A DNA stretch of 64,000 nt from Cytobacillus kochii (GCF_020171845.1 NZ_JAIVAM010000002.1:1-64000), one strand, 5' to 3'; positions 1-8,298 are shown, numbered from the stretch's first letter. Program-made: numbers and translations. The notes: a model not told the origin generated them from the letters alone.

Positions 1-1020
1 TTAGAGAGATAAGTAGGGTAACCAGTGAAATCGCTACTAATCAAAGAAGAATTAGAGAGATAAGTAGGGTAACCAGTGAAATCGCTACTAATCAAAGAAG
101 AATTAGAGAGATAAGTAGGGTAACCAGTGAAATCGCTACTAATCAAAGAAGAATTAGAGAGATAAGTAGGGTAATCAGTGAAATCGCTACTAATCAAAGA
201 AGAATTAGAGAGATAAGTAGGGCAACCAGTGAAATCGCTACTAATCAAAGAAGAATTAGAGAGATAAGTAGTGTAACCAGTGAAATCGCTACTAATCAAA
301 GAAGAATTATTGAGATAAGTAGGGCAACCAGTGAAATCGCTACTAATCAAAGAAGAATTAGAGAGATAAGTAGGGTAATCAGTGAAATCGCTACTAATAA
401 AAGAAGAATTATTGAGATAAGTAGGGCAACCAGTGGAATCACTACTAATCAAAGAAGAATTAGAGAGATAAGTAGGGTAACCAGTGAAATCGCTACTAAT
501 CAAAGAAGAATTATTGAGATAAGTAGGGTAATCAGTGAAATCGCTACTAATAAAAGAAGAATTATTGAGATAAGTAGGGTAACCAGTGAAATCGCTACTA
601 ATCAAAGAAGAATTAGTGAGAAAAGTAGGGTAATCAGTGAAATCGCTACTAATCAAAGAAGAATTAGTGAGAAAAGTAGGGTAATCAGTGAAATCGCTAC
701 TAATAAAAGAAGAATTAGAGAGATAAGTAGGGCAACCAGTGAAATCACTACTAATAAAAGAAGAATTAGAGAGATAAGTAGGGCAACCAGTGAAATCGCT
801 ACTAATCAAAGAAGAATTATTGAGATAAGTAGGGCAACCAGTGAAATCGCTACTAATCAAAGAAGAATTATTGAGATAAGTAGGGCAACCAGTGAAATCG
901 CTACTAATAAAAGAAGAATTAGAGAGATAAGTAGGGTAATCAGTGAAATCGCTACTAATCAAAGAAGAATTTGTCACATAAGCAGGACAAGCAGTAAAGT
1001 CGCTTCTAATAAAAGACCAC
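1..1020. repeat. 51-bp tandem repeat array (19 close copies plus 1 degenerate)
   Basis: Copies begin at 1, 52, 103 and every 51 bases to 919, with a diverged twentieth at 970-1020. The array touches the window edge and may extend left. About nine of 51 positions vary between copies, for example GTA/GCA, ACC/ATC, CAA/AAA and AGA/ATT/AGT. There are no spacers and no dyad per unit, so it is not CRISPR. Because 51 is a multiple of three, one frame on each strand stays open: RDISRV-like REISRVTSEIATNQRRI units forward, SSLISSDFTGYPTYLSN units reverse. Confidence 0.97.
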
Positions 1021-1028
1021 CCTGCCAT
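1..1028 (-). CDS. possible repeat protein on the minus strand (partial, doubtful)
   Basis: Reading leftwards from an ATG at 1028, the minus strand is open through all twenty repeat copies to the window edge, giving 17-residue units of the type SSLISSDFTGYPTYLSN rich in Ser, Tyr, Thr and Pro. The first unit (MAGWSFIRSDFTACPAYVTN) comes from the diverged copy and stays in frame. No convincing ribosome binding site precedes the ATG. The plus strand has a matching open frame from position 3 to a TGA at 1029-1031 without any usual start codon. Openness follows automatically once one unit is open, so coding is unproven. Nearly all differences between copies change the residue in both frames, which argues against ordinary purifying selection. 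Confidence 0.25.
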   Translation of the reverse strand, partial: MAGWSFIRSDFTACPAYVTNSSLISSDFTDYPTYLSNSSFISSDFTGCPTYLNNSSLISSDFTGCPTYLNNSSLISSDFTGCPTYLSNSSFISSDFTGCPTYLSNSSFISSDFTDYPTFLTNSSLISSDFTDYPTFLTNSSLISSDFTGYPTYLNNSSFISSDFTDYPTYLNNSSLISSDFTGYPTYLSNSSLISSDSTGCPTYLNNSSFISSDFTDYPTYLSNSSLISSDFTGCPTYLNNSSLISSDFTGYTTYLSNSSLISSDFTGCPTYLSNSSLISSDFTDYPTYLSNSSLISSDFTGYPTYLSNSSLISSDFTGYPTYLSNSSLISSDFTGYPTYLS

Positions 1029-1128
1029 TGAATTCGCAAAATGAGTAGCGCTAAAGCTAGTTCCGTGAATTTTGATTAGTATTAGCGTTAGTCAATCTCG
1101 ATTATGATAGATAGAAAGGAGACTTCTC

Positions 1129-1452
1129 TTGCCAACTTATAACAAACTAGTGCGTGATAGAATTCCCGACATCATCCAAAAGTCAGGGAAATCATACAAT
1201 ACAAGAATACTATCTCACTCCGAATATACAATGGCACTTAAAGATAAACTTCAAGAAGAGGTGAATGAATATCTAGAGGCAGGGCACTTGAAGGATCAAG
1301 GTGAAGAGTTAGCTGATATTCTCGAAGTCGTTTATGCATTAGCAGAAGCCCAACAAATGTCAACGGATGAATTAGATGAGATTAGAAGGACAAAAGCTCA
1401 ACAAAGAGGAAGGTTCGAGGGTAGGGTGCTTTTGATAGATGTGCAAGAATAA
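1129..1452 (+). CDS. MazG-like nucleoside triphosphate pyrophosphohydrolase
   Basis: A 107-residue protein starting with TTG, with AAAGGAGA placed 7 bases before it. It begins with the sequence PTYNKLVRDRIPDII, characteristic of phosphoribosyl-ATP-pyrophosphohydrolase-like/MazG-like house-cleaning proteins. The metal-binding acidic motif is visible as EEVNE near residues 44-48 and EELAD further on. Members of this all-alpha family hydrolyse (d)NTPs or related nucleotides to the monophosphate and pyrophosphate. It stands alone, followed about 275 bases later by a strong hairpin with a T run. The exact substrate cannot be read from the sequence. Confidence 0.85.
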   Translation: MPTYNKLVRDRIPDIIQKSGKSYNTRILSHSEYTMALKDKLQEEVNEYLEAGHLKDQGEELADILEVVYALAEAQQMSTDELDEIRRTKAQQRGRFEGRVLLIDVQE

Positions 1453-1728
1453 GTTTATTATAATGTTTAAGGCAAAATCAATGGTACTACAAAAGGATAC
1501 ATAAGAAAGCACATGATGCATGCATCATAGATTTTCTTGTTATGTCACATTTCCTTATAAGTTCGTTGACGCTGTCTTTTACAACAGAAAGACTGTCTAT
1601 TGGGTGCTAAATCATGGGGAGGATGTTTGAGGGAGGGAAAGTATTAGCCATCTGTGAAATTACGGATATCCTATTTAGAGAGAAAAGAAGTATATCAAAT
1701 AGAGAAAACGATGTAATTTGCATAGGTG

Positions 1729-1763
1729 AACTCTAGAGGGGTAAAGGCTCTAGAGTTTTTCCT
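1729..1763 (+). terminator. rho-independent terminator
   Basis: AACTCTAGA pairs with TCTAGAGTT across an 11-base loop and is followed by TTTCC. It overlaps the stop codon of the minus-strand gene and lies downstream of the MazG-like gene. The stretch 1453-1728 before it holds nothing else I can identify. Confidence 0.75.
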
Positions 1764-2280
1764 TTGTTAAAAAAGCTGCTATTTCCTTGCTACTTCTAAG
1801 TGTGATTATCTTCAAATTTGGCTTAGTATCTTTATATTTACGAAACCGCTCATGCATTTTTTTCTTTCTTCTATAATAAGTAGTCACGATAAACTTAAAG
1901 AATACCCAGTCAATTTTTTCATGACAGCCTTCAGCTATTTCAGGTCTTGATCTTTTATGAAATTGGATACGGCGTTTAAAAATCCGGTAGAGACAGGTGG
2001 AGAGAGGGAGTTCTAAATAGATGATTGTATCTGCTGCTGCTGTTCTAATGGGGAAGGTACTAGTGTAATTCCCCTCAATAATCCATTCAGATTGTTTTAT
2101 AATGTCTTGTTGAAGGTGAATGAATCTCTCTTTTGTTGATTCTTTCCAATTGGGGAGCCAGTATAAGGTATCTAAATGATGGACATCTATTTGTAGCTTC
2201 TTGCCAAGTTTTCGAGCAAAAGTAGACTTGCCAACACCTGCAGATACACCTATAACCATGATTTTCTTCATACGACACAC
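1750..2280 (-). CDS. P-loop NTPase, adenylate-kinase-like (topology modulation/FlaR type)
   Basis: A protein of 173-176 residues with a Walker A motif near its N-terminus (GVSAGVGKST) and the pattern HHLDTLYW followed by EWIIEGNY, typical of small AAA/adenylate-kinase-like proteins annotated as DNA topology modulation protein FlaR-like. These bind ATP; the physiological substrate is unknown. The start is uncertain. A GTG at 2280 lies only 3 bases from the AGGAG sequence, while an in-frame ATG at 2271 lies 12 bases from it. The gene stands alone between the terminator on its left and the divergent deaminase remnant on its right. Confidence 0.8.
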   Translation of the reverse strand: MCRMKKIMVIGVSAGVGKSTFARKLGKKLQIDVHHLDTLYWLPNWKESTKERFIHLQQDIIKQSEWIIEGNYTSTFPIRTAAADTIIYLELPLSTCLYRIFKRRIQFHKRSRPEIAEGCHEKIDWVFFKFIVTTYYRRKKKMHERFRKYKDTKPNLKIITLRSSKEIAAFLTKEKL

Positions 2281-2372
2281 TCACTCCTCTTCTACAATAA
2301 GCTTAATTAACGCTATTAGAGAGCTTCATTTTCCTTTAAAATGATAGTAACTGTCAATAGGAGGAAAAGAGA

Positions 2373-2793
2373 ATGATTGAAGAGGAAATGTACAACCGAG
2401 CCATCACATTTATTGAAGAGCGCTATCCTAAAGGGTGGGGTGGAGCGGCTGTGATTCATACTGGTGATGAACGTTATCTCATTAGTGTCGCACCAGTCAC
2501 GTTTAACGCTAGTACGGAGTTATGTATTGAAGTTGGTGCCATTTGTGAAGCACATAAATTTAATATTGATGTCACACGATAATGAGAATAGCCCCTTCAA
2601 GGTTCTTTCACCATGTGGTATTTGTCAAGAGCGTTTGCGCTATTGGGGACCGAAAGTAAGAGTCGGAGTAACGACAAAAGAAAAGCTACTTAAGTTTGTT
2701 CCTTTAGGAGAACTTCAACCTTTTCATTGGACAAATGCTTATCCAGCTGAAGAAATCGAGCGCTTTAATAGCAAAGTAGAAAAGTTGCGTTGA
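2373..2793 (+). pseudogene. cytidine deaminase-like gene, frameshifted
   Basis: The first 69 codons (ATG 2373, preceded by AGGAGG) encode the N-terminal half of a cytidine/blasticidin-S-type deaminase, with GWGGAAVIHT and the catalytic CxE of ELCIEVGAICEAHKF, and stop at 2580-2582. In another frame, from about 2579 to 2793, the missing second half follows: HDNENSPFKVLSPCGICQERL with the zinc-binding PCxxC. Family members carry about 6-8 extra residues between the two parts, so a small out-of-frame deletion around 2574-2580 is the simplest explanation. No intact protein with both zinc-ligand sets can be made without recoding. It could also be an assembly error. Confidence 0.85.
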
Positions 2794-2847
2794 TTAGGAT
2801 TAATGTATAAATATAATCAAATAAAAGCTATTTGTGTAAGTAGTAAT

Positions 2848-2905
2848 AAAACCACACCCTTCATAAAATCATTTTTAAAATTGATTTTATGTTCAGATGT
2901 GGTTT
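2848..2905 (-). terminator. long hairpin, probable terminator of the SDR gene
   Basis: AAACCACA pairs with TGTGGTTT, and inside it CATAAAATCA pairs with TGATTTTATG. It lies just downstream of the minus-strand SDR gene and after the deaminase remnant, so it may serve both strands. Confidence 0.7.
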
Positions 2906-2916
2906 ATTGTGAAAAA

Positions 2917-3669
2917 TTATAGTGTCAAGCCACCATCAACCATCACTGTTGTCCCAGTCATGTAGCTTGATGCATCAGATGCTAAGAAGCTCACCACGTT
3001 CGCGATTTCTTGAGGTTCAGAATATCTACCCATACGCATCACACTGATTTCAGCAGGGACATAACCAGTTGTTTTCATTTGTTCTTCCACTCCTTTAGTC
3101 AGTGGAGTGGCTACGCCACCGGGGCAGATGGCGTTTACACGGATCCCTTTTGATACATATTCGAGTGCAGCCCCTTTTGTTAAACCAACTACAGCATGTT
3201 TACTGGCAGAATAGGCTGCAGCACTATGCTCAGAACGAACGCCAGCAGTAGAAGCGGTATTGATGATGTGTCCATGGCCTTGTTGTTCCATCACTTTTAA
3301 AACCGCTTTCATTCCAAGGAAAACTCCTTTAGTATTAATATTCATCACACGATCGAATTCGGATTCTTCGATATCAGCGAACATCGAGAATTTTTGTACA
3401 ACTCCAGCATTATTGAAAAATACATCAATGGTGCCGAAAGTATCCACTGCTTTTTGGACATAGTGATTAACATCATCCGCATTAGATACATCTGCTTTGA
3501 TGAAAATGGCTTCCACCCCTTTTTCTTTTACTAGATCGAGTGTTTCATTGGCAATTGTTTCATTGAAGTCAACGATGACTAAGTTAAAACCGTCTTCTGC
3601 TAATTTAATCGCAGAAGCGCGTCCAATTCCTCCACCTGCACCTGTTATAACTGCTGTTTTCTTACTCAT
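2917..3669 (-). CDS. short-chain dehydrogenase/reductase (SDR), NAD(P)-dependent
   Basis: A classical SDR of 250 residues. It has the cofactor motif TGAGGGIG at residues 9-16, acidic D34 at the end of the second strand (favouring NAD), NNAG at 86-89, Ser140 and the YSASK catalytic pair Y153/K157, ending with VDGGLTL as usual for the family. The sequence resembles acetoin/diacetyl reductases and 3-hydroxybutyrate dehydrogenases, but the substrate is not determined. AAGGGGATG precedes the ATG. The divergent TetR-type gene, 160 bases away with dyads between, is the likely regulator. Confidence 0.9.
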   Translation of the reverse strand: MSKKTAVITGAGGGIGRASAIKLAEDGFNLVIVDFNETIANETLDLVKEKGVEAIFIKADVSNADDVNHYVQKAVDTFGTIDVFFNNAGVVQKFSMFADIEESEFDRVMNINTKGVFLGMKAVLKVMEQQGHGHIINTASTAGVRSEHSAAAYSASKHAVVGLTKGAALEYVSKGIRVNAICPGGVATPLTKGVEEQMKTTGYVPAEISVMRMGRYSEPQEIANVVSFLASDASSYMTGTTVMVDGGLTL

Positions 3670-3701
3670 ATAAACATCCCCTTTTGCGAATAAAATTGGT
3701 C

Positions 3702-3728
3702 GACAAGTTCAGTGTTAGACACCTTGTC
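3702..3728. promoter_or_regulatory. candidate operator between SDR and TetR genes
   Basis: GACAAG and CTTGTC are separated by 15 bases, and a second dyad, GTGTTAGACAC, lies inside. The position in the divergent promoter region fits a TetR-family operator. The two dyads do not share a centre, so which one is bound is unclear. Confidence 0.45.
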
Positions 3729-3829
3729 TATTTAAATGATAAACTATTTGAGATGTTGTTAGGTACAAAGAAACCTTATTTTCTAAGAAGATAGACATAA
3801 ATAAAGTATGTGTTGAGGATGGTGATTTT

Positions 3830-4411
3830 GTGATAAAAGACCCAAGGGTGTTGCAAACTTTTGATTTGTTGTGCAAAGGTTTTACAAATTTACTCCAATC
3901 AGATGCCATCGAGCAAATCAATATTAAGAAGCTAACGGAAGCTTCGAAAATCAACCGCACGACCTTTTATTTACATTTTGCCGATTTACAAGCTTTTGTT
4001 ACCTATTATGTTAATCGCCTTTTCCAACATTGGTCGGATATCGTAAATAGTGTTCCTTCTCTTCCAGAACATAAATCACTACAAGAGCCTTATCCAGGTT
4101 TAGTGCAATTATTAGAATATATTAAAAGTGAACAAGTGCTTTATCATTGCTTATTAGTGGAGCATCGTTTGCCATTATTTACAGTAGCTTTAAGAGAATG
4201 GATGATTAAATTTACAAACCAAGGTTTTGGTACGGTCACACAAACTCCTGCCTTAAGCGAATCAGAGAGAAAAGTAAGGGAAGTTCATATTTTAAGCGGT
4301 ACGATTGGGTCCATTGTATGGTGGCTAGAAGAGGGATTTCCGATATCATCGCAAAAACTTGCAGAAGAATTGACCTTAATAGCGGCGAAGGGGCCTTTTT
4401 ATTTAAAATAG
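3830..4411 (+). CDS. TetR-family transcriptional regulator
   Basis: A protein of 193 residues starting with GTG. The N-terminal helix-turn-helix reads INIKKLTEASKINRTTFYLHFADLQAFV (about residues 29-56), the typical TetR recognition region. The C-terminal ligand domain has the WWLEEGFPIS pattern seen in the DhaS/YxaF-like group with a TetR_C-type regulator domain. It is divergent from the SDR gene and probably represses it and itself in response to an unknown small ligand. A long hairpin lies 115 bases downstream. Confidence 0.85.
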   Translation: MIKDPRVLQTFDLLCKGFTNLLQSDAIEQINIKKLTEASKINRTTFYLHFADLQAFVTYYVNRLFQHWSDIVNSVPSLPEHKSLQEPYPGLVQLLEYIKSEQVLYHCLLVEHRLPLFTVALREWMIKFTNQGFGTVTQTPALSESERKVREVHILSGTIGSIVWWLEEGFPISSQKLAEELTLIAAKGPFYLK

Positions 4412-4525
4412 AAAAAAGTACTTGAAAATTCAGAATTAGAGATTATAATAGTAACTAATCAAACTTAATGCCTATTCATTAGCTATTAGAGAATAACCTT
4501 CTGTAATAACAACTAATGAACGAAT

Positions 4526-4581
4526 GGCTATCTTAAACTATAACTGTCAAATGTATGGTGACGGTTGTATTTGAGATAGCC
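4526..4581 (+). other. long near-perfect stem-loop
   Basis: About 24 paired positions: GGCTATCT with AGATAGCC at the base, and AACTGTCA with TGACGGTT next to a loop of about 9 bases, with a few G-T pairs and one bulge. TATTTAT follows, so it may be a weak terminator for the TetR gene or part of a structured RNA. The rest of 4412-4982 is AT-rich with only the cre-like site below. Confidence 0.6.
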
Positions 4582-4631
4582 TATTTATATTGGTATGGGT
4601 AAACGAGAGTAGTTAGCTTGTGACAATAAAC

Positions 4632-4647
4632 ATGTAAGCGCTTTGAA
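4632..4647 (+). promoter_or_regulatory. cre-like site (CcpA)
   Basis: ATGTAAGCGCTTTGAA matches the catabolite-responsive element TGNAANCGNTNNCA at all but one defined position. It lies 335 bases before the muconate cycloisomerase gene, which suggests carbon catabolite control, though the distance is large. Confidence 0.5.
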
Positions 4648-4982
4648 AAGTCAATATATTAGAATGAAAGTTTCAGAGTGGAAATACTTCATCATGAAGT
4701 ATGTACGCATATCTCCAATTACTAGTTTTATTGAAAAGAGCATAGGAGATAAATGTTACCGACGATGGAATCGTTAGAGATGAATGATATAACCAAATTT
4801 GGATTTAATTTTAGGAACATGATTTAAAAAAAGAACTTCTGTAAAGCAGCCTGTTTATTAACGATTAAAAATTCCCTTTTTTAATCTCCATTAGTAAACG
4901 CCCGTCCTTTGAAATATAGATGGTGTACTGCTATCCATTTATTTAGAAGGTTTTTTATGGATTGTCAAAGGGAGAGAACAGA

Positions 4983-6092
4983 ATGAAGATTCGTTCAGTT
5001 AATAGTTTTATTTTAGATATTCCAATAATTAGACCACATCAGTTGGCGATGCACACAATAACCAAACAAGCGATAGTATTGGTTTGTATTCAAAACGAAG
5101 AAGGCCAAGAAGGTTGGGCAGAAGTAGCTACGATCGGTGGTGCATCTTATGGAGAAGGTACACCGGAAGCGATTAAGGTCAATATTGATACTTACATTAC
5201 ACCGCATTTGATTGGTAAAAATACAAGTGATTATGCGAAAATAATGGCCGATTTAAATAAAGTGGTTAGAGGGAATTATTTCGCTAAATCTGTAGTCGAG
5301 TCAGCGTTAATTGATTTAGCAGCAAAAGAAAAACAATTACCAGCATATGAATTACTTGGGGGGAAAATCCATTCTTCTCTCCCACTTGCGTGGACATTGG
5401 CAAGTGGCGATACAGCTAAAGACATCGCGGAGGCGGAACGATTTTTAGAGGAAAAGCGTCATAGAATTTTTAAATTGAAGATAGGGAAGGGCGATCCATA
5501 TAAAAATGTGAACCATGTATTGGAGATTATTCGCTCCGTGGGTGATCGAGCAAGAGTAACGGTAGATATTAATCAGGCATGGGATGAAACAACTGCTGAT
5601 TATTGTATTGCAGCACTTCAAGAAGGTGGTGTTTCAATGGTAGAGCAGCCCTTACCCACATGGAACTTAGAGGGAATGGCTAGATTAACAGAGAAATATG
5701 CTGTTCCAATTATGGCTGATGAAGCAGCTAATTCTATCCATGATGTTTTTCAGATTACTAAACGGCGTGCGGGGAATAGCATTGCCCTTAAACCGTGTAA
5801 GCATGGTGGATTATTAGAAACGAAGAAGGTAGCAGCTATTGCTGAAGGTGCTGGGTTTAGCCTTTATGGTGGGACAATGATTGAATCAACATTAGGAACA
5901 GCTGTCTGTGCTTCGGTTTACTCTACAATAGGCGAATTTGCATTTGGTACTGAATTGTTTGGTCCTTTATTATTTAAGGATCGTATAACAGTAAACAATT
6001 TGCGCTTCGAAAATTTTGAGTTAATTATTCCAGACGGTCCTGGATTTGGAATGGAAATAGATAAGGATAAAGTTGAATTTTACCAAAGATAA
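4983..6092 (+). CDS. catB: muconate cycloisomerase (enolase superfamily)
   Basis: A 369-residue enolase-superfamily protein. The catalytic set is K164/K166 (KLKIG), D195 (VDINQAW), E221 (EQPLP), D246 (MADEA) and K270 (ALKPCKHGG). The spacing equals that of Pseudomonas muconate lactonizing enzyme shifted by three residues, and WTLASGDTAKDIAEA, LYGGTMIES and GTELFGPLL are characteristic of that family. The expected reaction is cis,cis-muconate to muconolactone in the cytosol. The ATG at 4983 has AAAGGGAG 7 bases upstream; an in-frame TTG at 4962 has none. No catechol dioxygenase or isomerase gene adjoins, so the true substrate may differ. Followed by the DUF3870 gene and an SLC13 carrier. Confidence 0.85.
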   Translation: MKIRSVNSFILDIPIIRPHQLAMHTITKQAIVLVCIQNEEGQEGWAEVATIGGASYGEGTPEAIKVNIDTYITPHLIGKNTSDYAKIMADLNKVVRGNYFAKSVVESALIDLAAKEKQLPAYELLGGKIHSSLPLAWTLASGDTAKDIAEAERFLEEKRHRIFKLKIGKGDPYKNVNHVLEIIRSVGDRARVTVDINQAWDETTADYCIAALQEGGVSMVEQPLPTWNLEGMARLTEKYAVPIMADEAANSIHDVFQITKRRAGNSIALKPCKHGGLLETKKVAAIAEGAGFSLYGGTMIESTLGTAVCASVYSTIGEFAFGTELFGPLLFKDRITVNNLRFENFELIIPDGPGFGMEIDKDKVEFYQR

Positions 6093-6158
6093 AAAAGTGG
6101 TTAGGGCAGAATATTCTGATAGAATAGAATTAACTGTATGGTTAAAGGAGTGTTATAA

Positions 6159-6488
6159 ATGGCGATGTCAACAGCTTTCTTAACTGCGTATGCGAAGGCT
6201 CCCCAAAATACGCCTATGTATGAAAATAATAAACAGATTGGAATCATGCTAGAGATAAATAAACAAAGTCATACGATTGTTAATGTCGATTCTACTTTTA
6301 TGACAGGACTTGCCAAAGATTATTTGAAGAGAATGATTATTGGGACAGATTTTAGTATAGATATATCAGACTTGATTTTAGATATAGAGATGAACTGTAT
6401 TATTCCTTCACAACAAGCTTTAATTGTAGCCTTAAAAGTCGCGCACCAGAAGTATCGTGATACTTTTCTAAAAAAACCAACTGAATAA
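6159..6488 (+). CDS. DUF3870 domain protein
   Basis: A soluble protein of 109 residues that I recognise as DUF3870: FLTAYAKAPQ at the start, a middle segment with DSTFMTGLAKDYLKRMIIG, and SQQALIVALKVAHQKYRD at the C-terminus. AAAGGAG lies 8 bases before the ATG. It is 66 bases after catB and upstream of the SLC13 transporter, so it is probably co-expressed with an organic-acid catabolic module. The family has no established function; the context suggests an accessory catabolic or sensing role. Confidence 0.8.
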   Translation: MAMSTAFLTAYAKAPQNTPMYENNKQIGIMLEINKQSHTIVNVDSTFMTGLAKDYLKRMIIGTDFSIDISDLILDIEMNCIIPSQQALIVALKVAHQKYRDTFLKKPTE

Positions 6489-6607
6489 TTGCCCGTTTAT
6501 TTACGGTTTCAAGACTCTACTTGAAATAAAACTAGATAAACTATTCGGCCTTTTAAAAAGAGCACTAATTAACTGTGTTGCTTTTTGGAGGGCCATTTTT
6601 TTACCCA

Positions 6608-6623
6608 TAATGAAAGCGTTTTT
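6608..6623 (+). promoter_or_regulatory. cre-like site before the SLC13 gene
   Basis: AATGAAAGCGTTTTTA matches the cre consensus except at one defined position and sits 19 bases upstream of the transporter start. That position suits a CcpA roadblock. Confidence 0.5.
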
Positions 6624-6641
6624 AAAAAGGAGTTAGATAAA

Positions 6642-8291
6642 ATGAGTAATCTATTTAAACAAGTGAATCAAACGCTTTGGCAATCGCATAAGCGGTCGAA
6701 AGATTTATTAACATTTGCTAGTTTACGTGAAGTGAAGGAGACAAGTGTGATATCAACCTCATCAAGCGATAAAGGGGAAAAGAATAATCGTAAAAACAAT
6801 CAAGGTTCGTACAAAACTAGTCAGGTTATCGGATTACTATTAGGTCCTGTTCTATTCTTCATGATCTGGTTGATACTGCCATTAAATGGATTGAGTGATG
6901 AAGGAAAAGCAGTCCTGGCTATTACAGCCTGGGTGTCAACATGGTGGATTTTGGAGGTCATGCCTTTAGGATTAACCTCCTTGTTACCGATTGTATTATT
7001 ACCTTTATTAGGAGCAATATCTGGTAGTGAAGCAGCAAGTAGTTACGGGGATCCTAATATTTTCCTCTTTCTTGGCGGGTTTGCGATTGCGCTTGCGATT
7101 GAGAAATGGAATCTTCATGAAAGGATCGCGTTGTCAATCATTAGCCTTGTAGGAACAAGTACGTCAGGTCTTGTATATGGATTTATGTTCGCGACAGGTT
7201 TTCTTTCTATGTGGATTTCTAATGTGGCGACTGTAATGATGATGTTACCGATAGGAACAGCGATTGCTTTCAAAGTAGGAGAATTAATGAAAAAAGAGGG
7301 ACAGTATACTTTTGCAGAAGAAAAGAAGTTCACTCAATCTATCATTTTCTCTATTGGCTTTGGTGGAATTATCGGAGGAAGTGCGACACTGATTGGAACG
7401 CCACCGAATCTGATATTGGCAGGATTAGTAACTGAAATGTTCGGTATAGAAATATCATTTGCTAAATGGTTTTTATTTGCTTTTCCAATGATCCTCATTC
7501 TAGGTATTGCAACAGCTTTTTATTTAACTAAAATTGCCTACCCCATGAATGTTAAAAGCCTGCAATCAGGAAAACAATTCGTAATAGATGAGAAGGAAAA
7601 TCTCGGAAAAATGAGTTTTGAAGAAAAGGCAGTAGGGTTAGTATTCACATTAACGGCTTTTATGTGGTTAACAAGATCTTTCCTCTGGACAGATATCATT
7701 CCGGGCATAAGTGACACAATGATTGCGATTACCGGTGCCTTATTACTTTATTTAATCCCAGCATCTAAAAAGCACGGAGGAAGATTACTCGGTCAGGATT
7801 CTCTTAAGAAAATGCCTTGGGATGTCTTGCTTTTGGTCGGAGGAGGTTTAGCCATTGCGGCTGGATTCAGTCAAACCGATTTATCATCTTGGGTTGGTAG
7901 TCAGCTATTATTGTTAGAAGGAACGCCATATATTGTCATTCTGGCTATATCGACCTTATTAGCAATTGGTATTACTCAGATTGCCCCTAATACTGCTGTG
8001 ACAACTATATTTGTACCTATTGCGGCTACGCTTGCGTTAGCAATTGATGCACATCCGTTACCATTAATGACAGCTGTTGCTTTAGGTGCTGGTTTTGCTT
8101 TCATGCTACCGATTGGTACACCATCTCAAGCAATTATTTTTGGTACAGGGAAAGTAACGATTGTTGATATGTTAAGAAGAGGAACATTAGTCTCTATTTT
8201 AGCAATCGTTCTTATCATCTTATTTGTTTACTTCGTTTATCCAATGGTATTTAATCTGAACTTGTTCGAATATCCATCAGCTTTGAAATAA
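6642..8291 (+). CDS. SLC13/DASS-family anion (dicarboxylate) transporter
   Basis: About 549 residues. After a hydrophilic N-terminal stretch of about 65 residues come some twelve membrane segments. Family signatures include TAWVSTWWILEVMPLGLTSL, a first hairpin with GSATLIGTPPNL and a second with ITQIAPNTAVTTIF and LPIGTPSQAIIF, the two SNT-like Na+/carboxylate-binding motifs of divalent-anion:Na+ symporters. The ATG at 6642 has AAGGAG 9 bases upstream; an in-frame start at 6585 lacks one. It probably imports a di- or tricarboxylate or aromatic-derived acid used by the catB module. A strong terminator follows. Confidence 0.85.
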   Translation: MSNLFKQVNQTLWQSHKRSKDLLTFASLREVKETSVISTSSSDKGEKNNRKNNQGSYKTSQVIGLLLGPVLFFMIWLILPLNGLSDEGKAVLAITAWVSTWWILEVMPLGLTSLLPIVLLPLLGAISGSEAASSYGDPNIFLFLGGFAIALAIEKWNLHERIALSIISLVGTSTSGLVYGFMFATGFLSMWISNVATVMMMLPIGTAIAFKVGELMKKEGQYTFAEEKKFTQSIIFSIGFGGIIGGSATLIGTPPNLILAGLVTEMFGIEISFAKWFLFAFPMILILGIATAFYLTKIAYPMNVKSLQSGKQFVIDEKENLGKMSFEEKAVGLVFTLTAFMWLTRSFLWTDIIPGISDTMIAITGALLLYLIPASKKHGGRLLGQDSLKKMPWDVLLLVGGGLAIAAGFSQTDLSSWVGSQLLLLEGTPYIVILAISTLLAIGITQIAPNTAVTTIFVPIAATLALAIDAHPLPLMTAVALGAGFAFMLPIGTPSQAIIFGTGKVTIVDMLRRGTLVSILAIVLIILFVYFVYPMVFNLNLFEYPSALK

Positions 8292-8298
8292 AATAAAA

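Noticed and set aside
1-1020. CRISPR array
   Set aside because: The 51-bp units are directly adjacent with no variable spacers and no dyad; variation is scattered point change.
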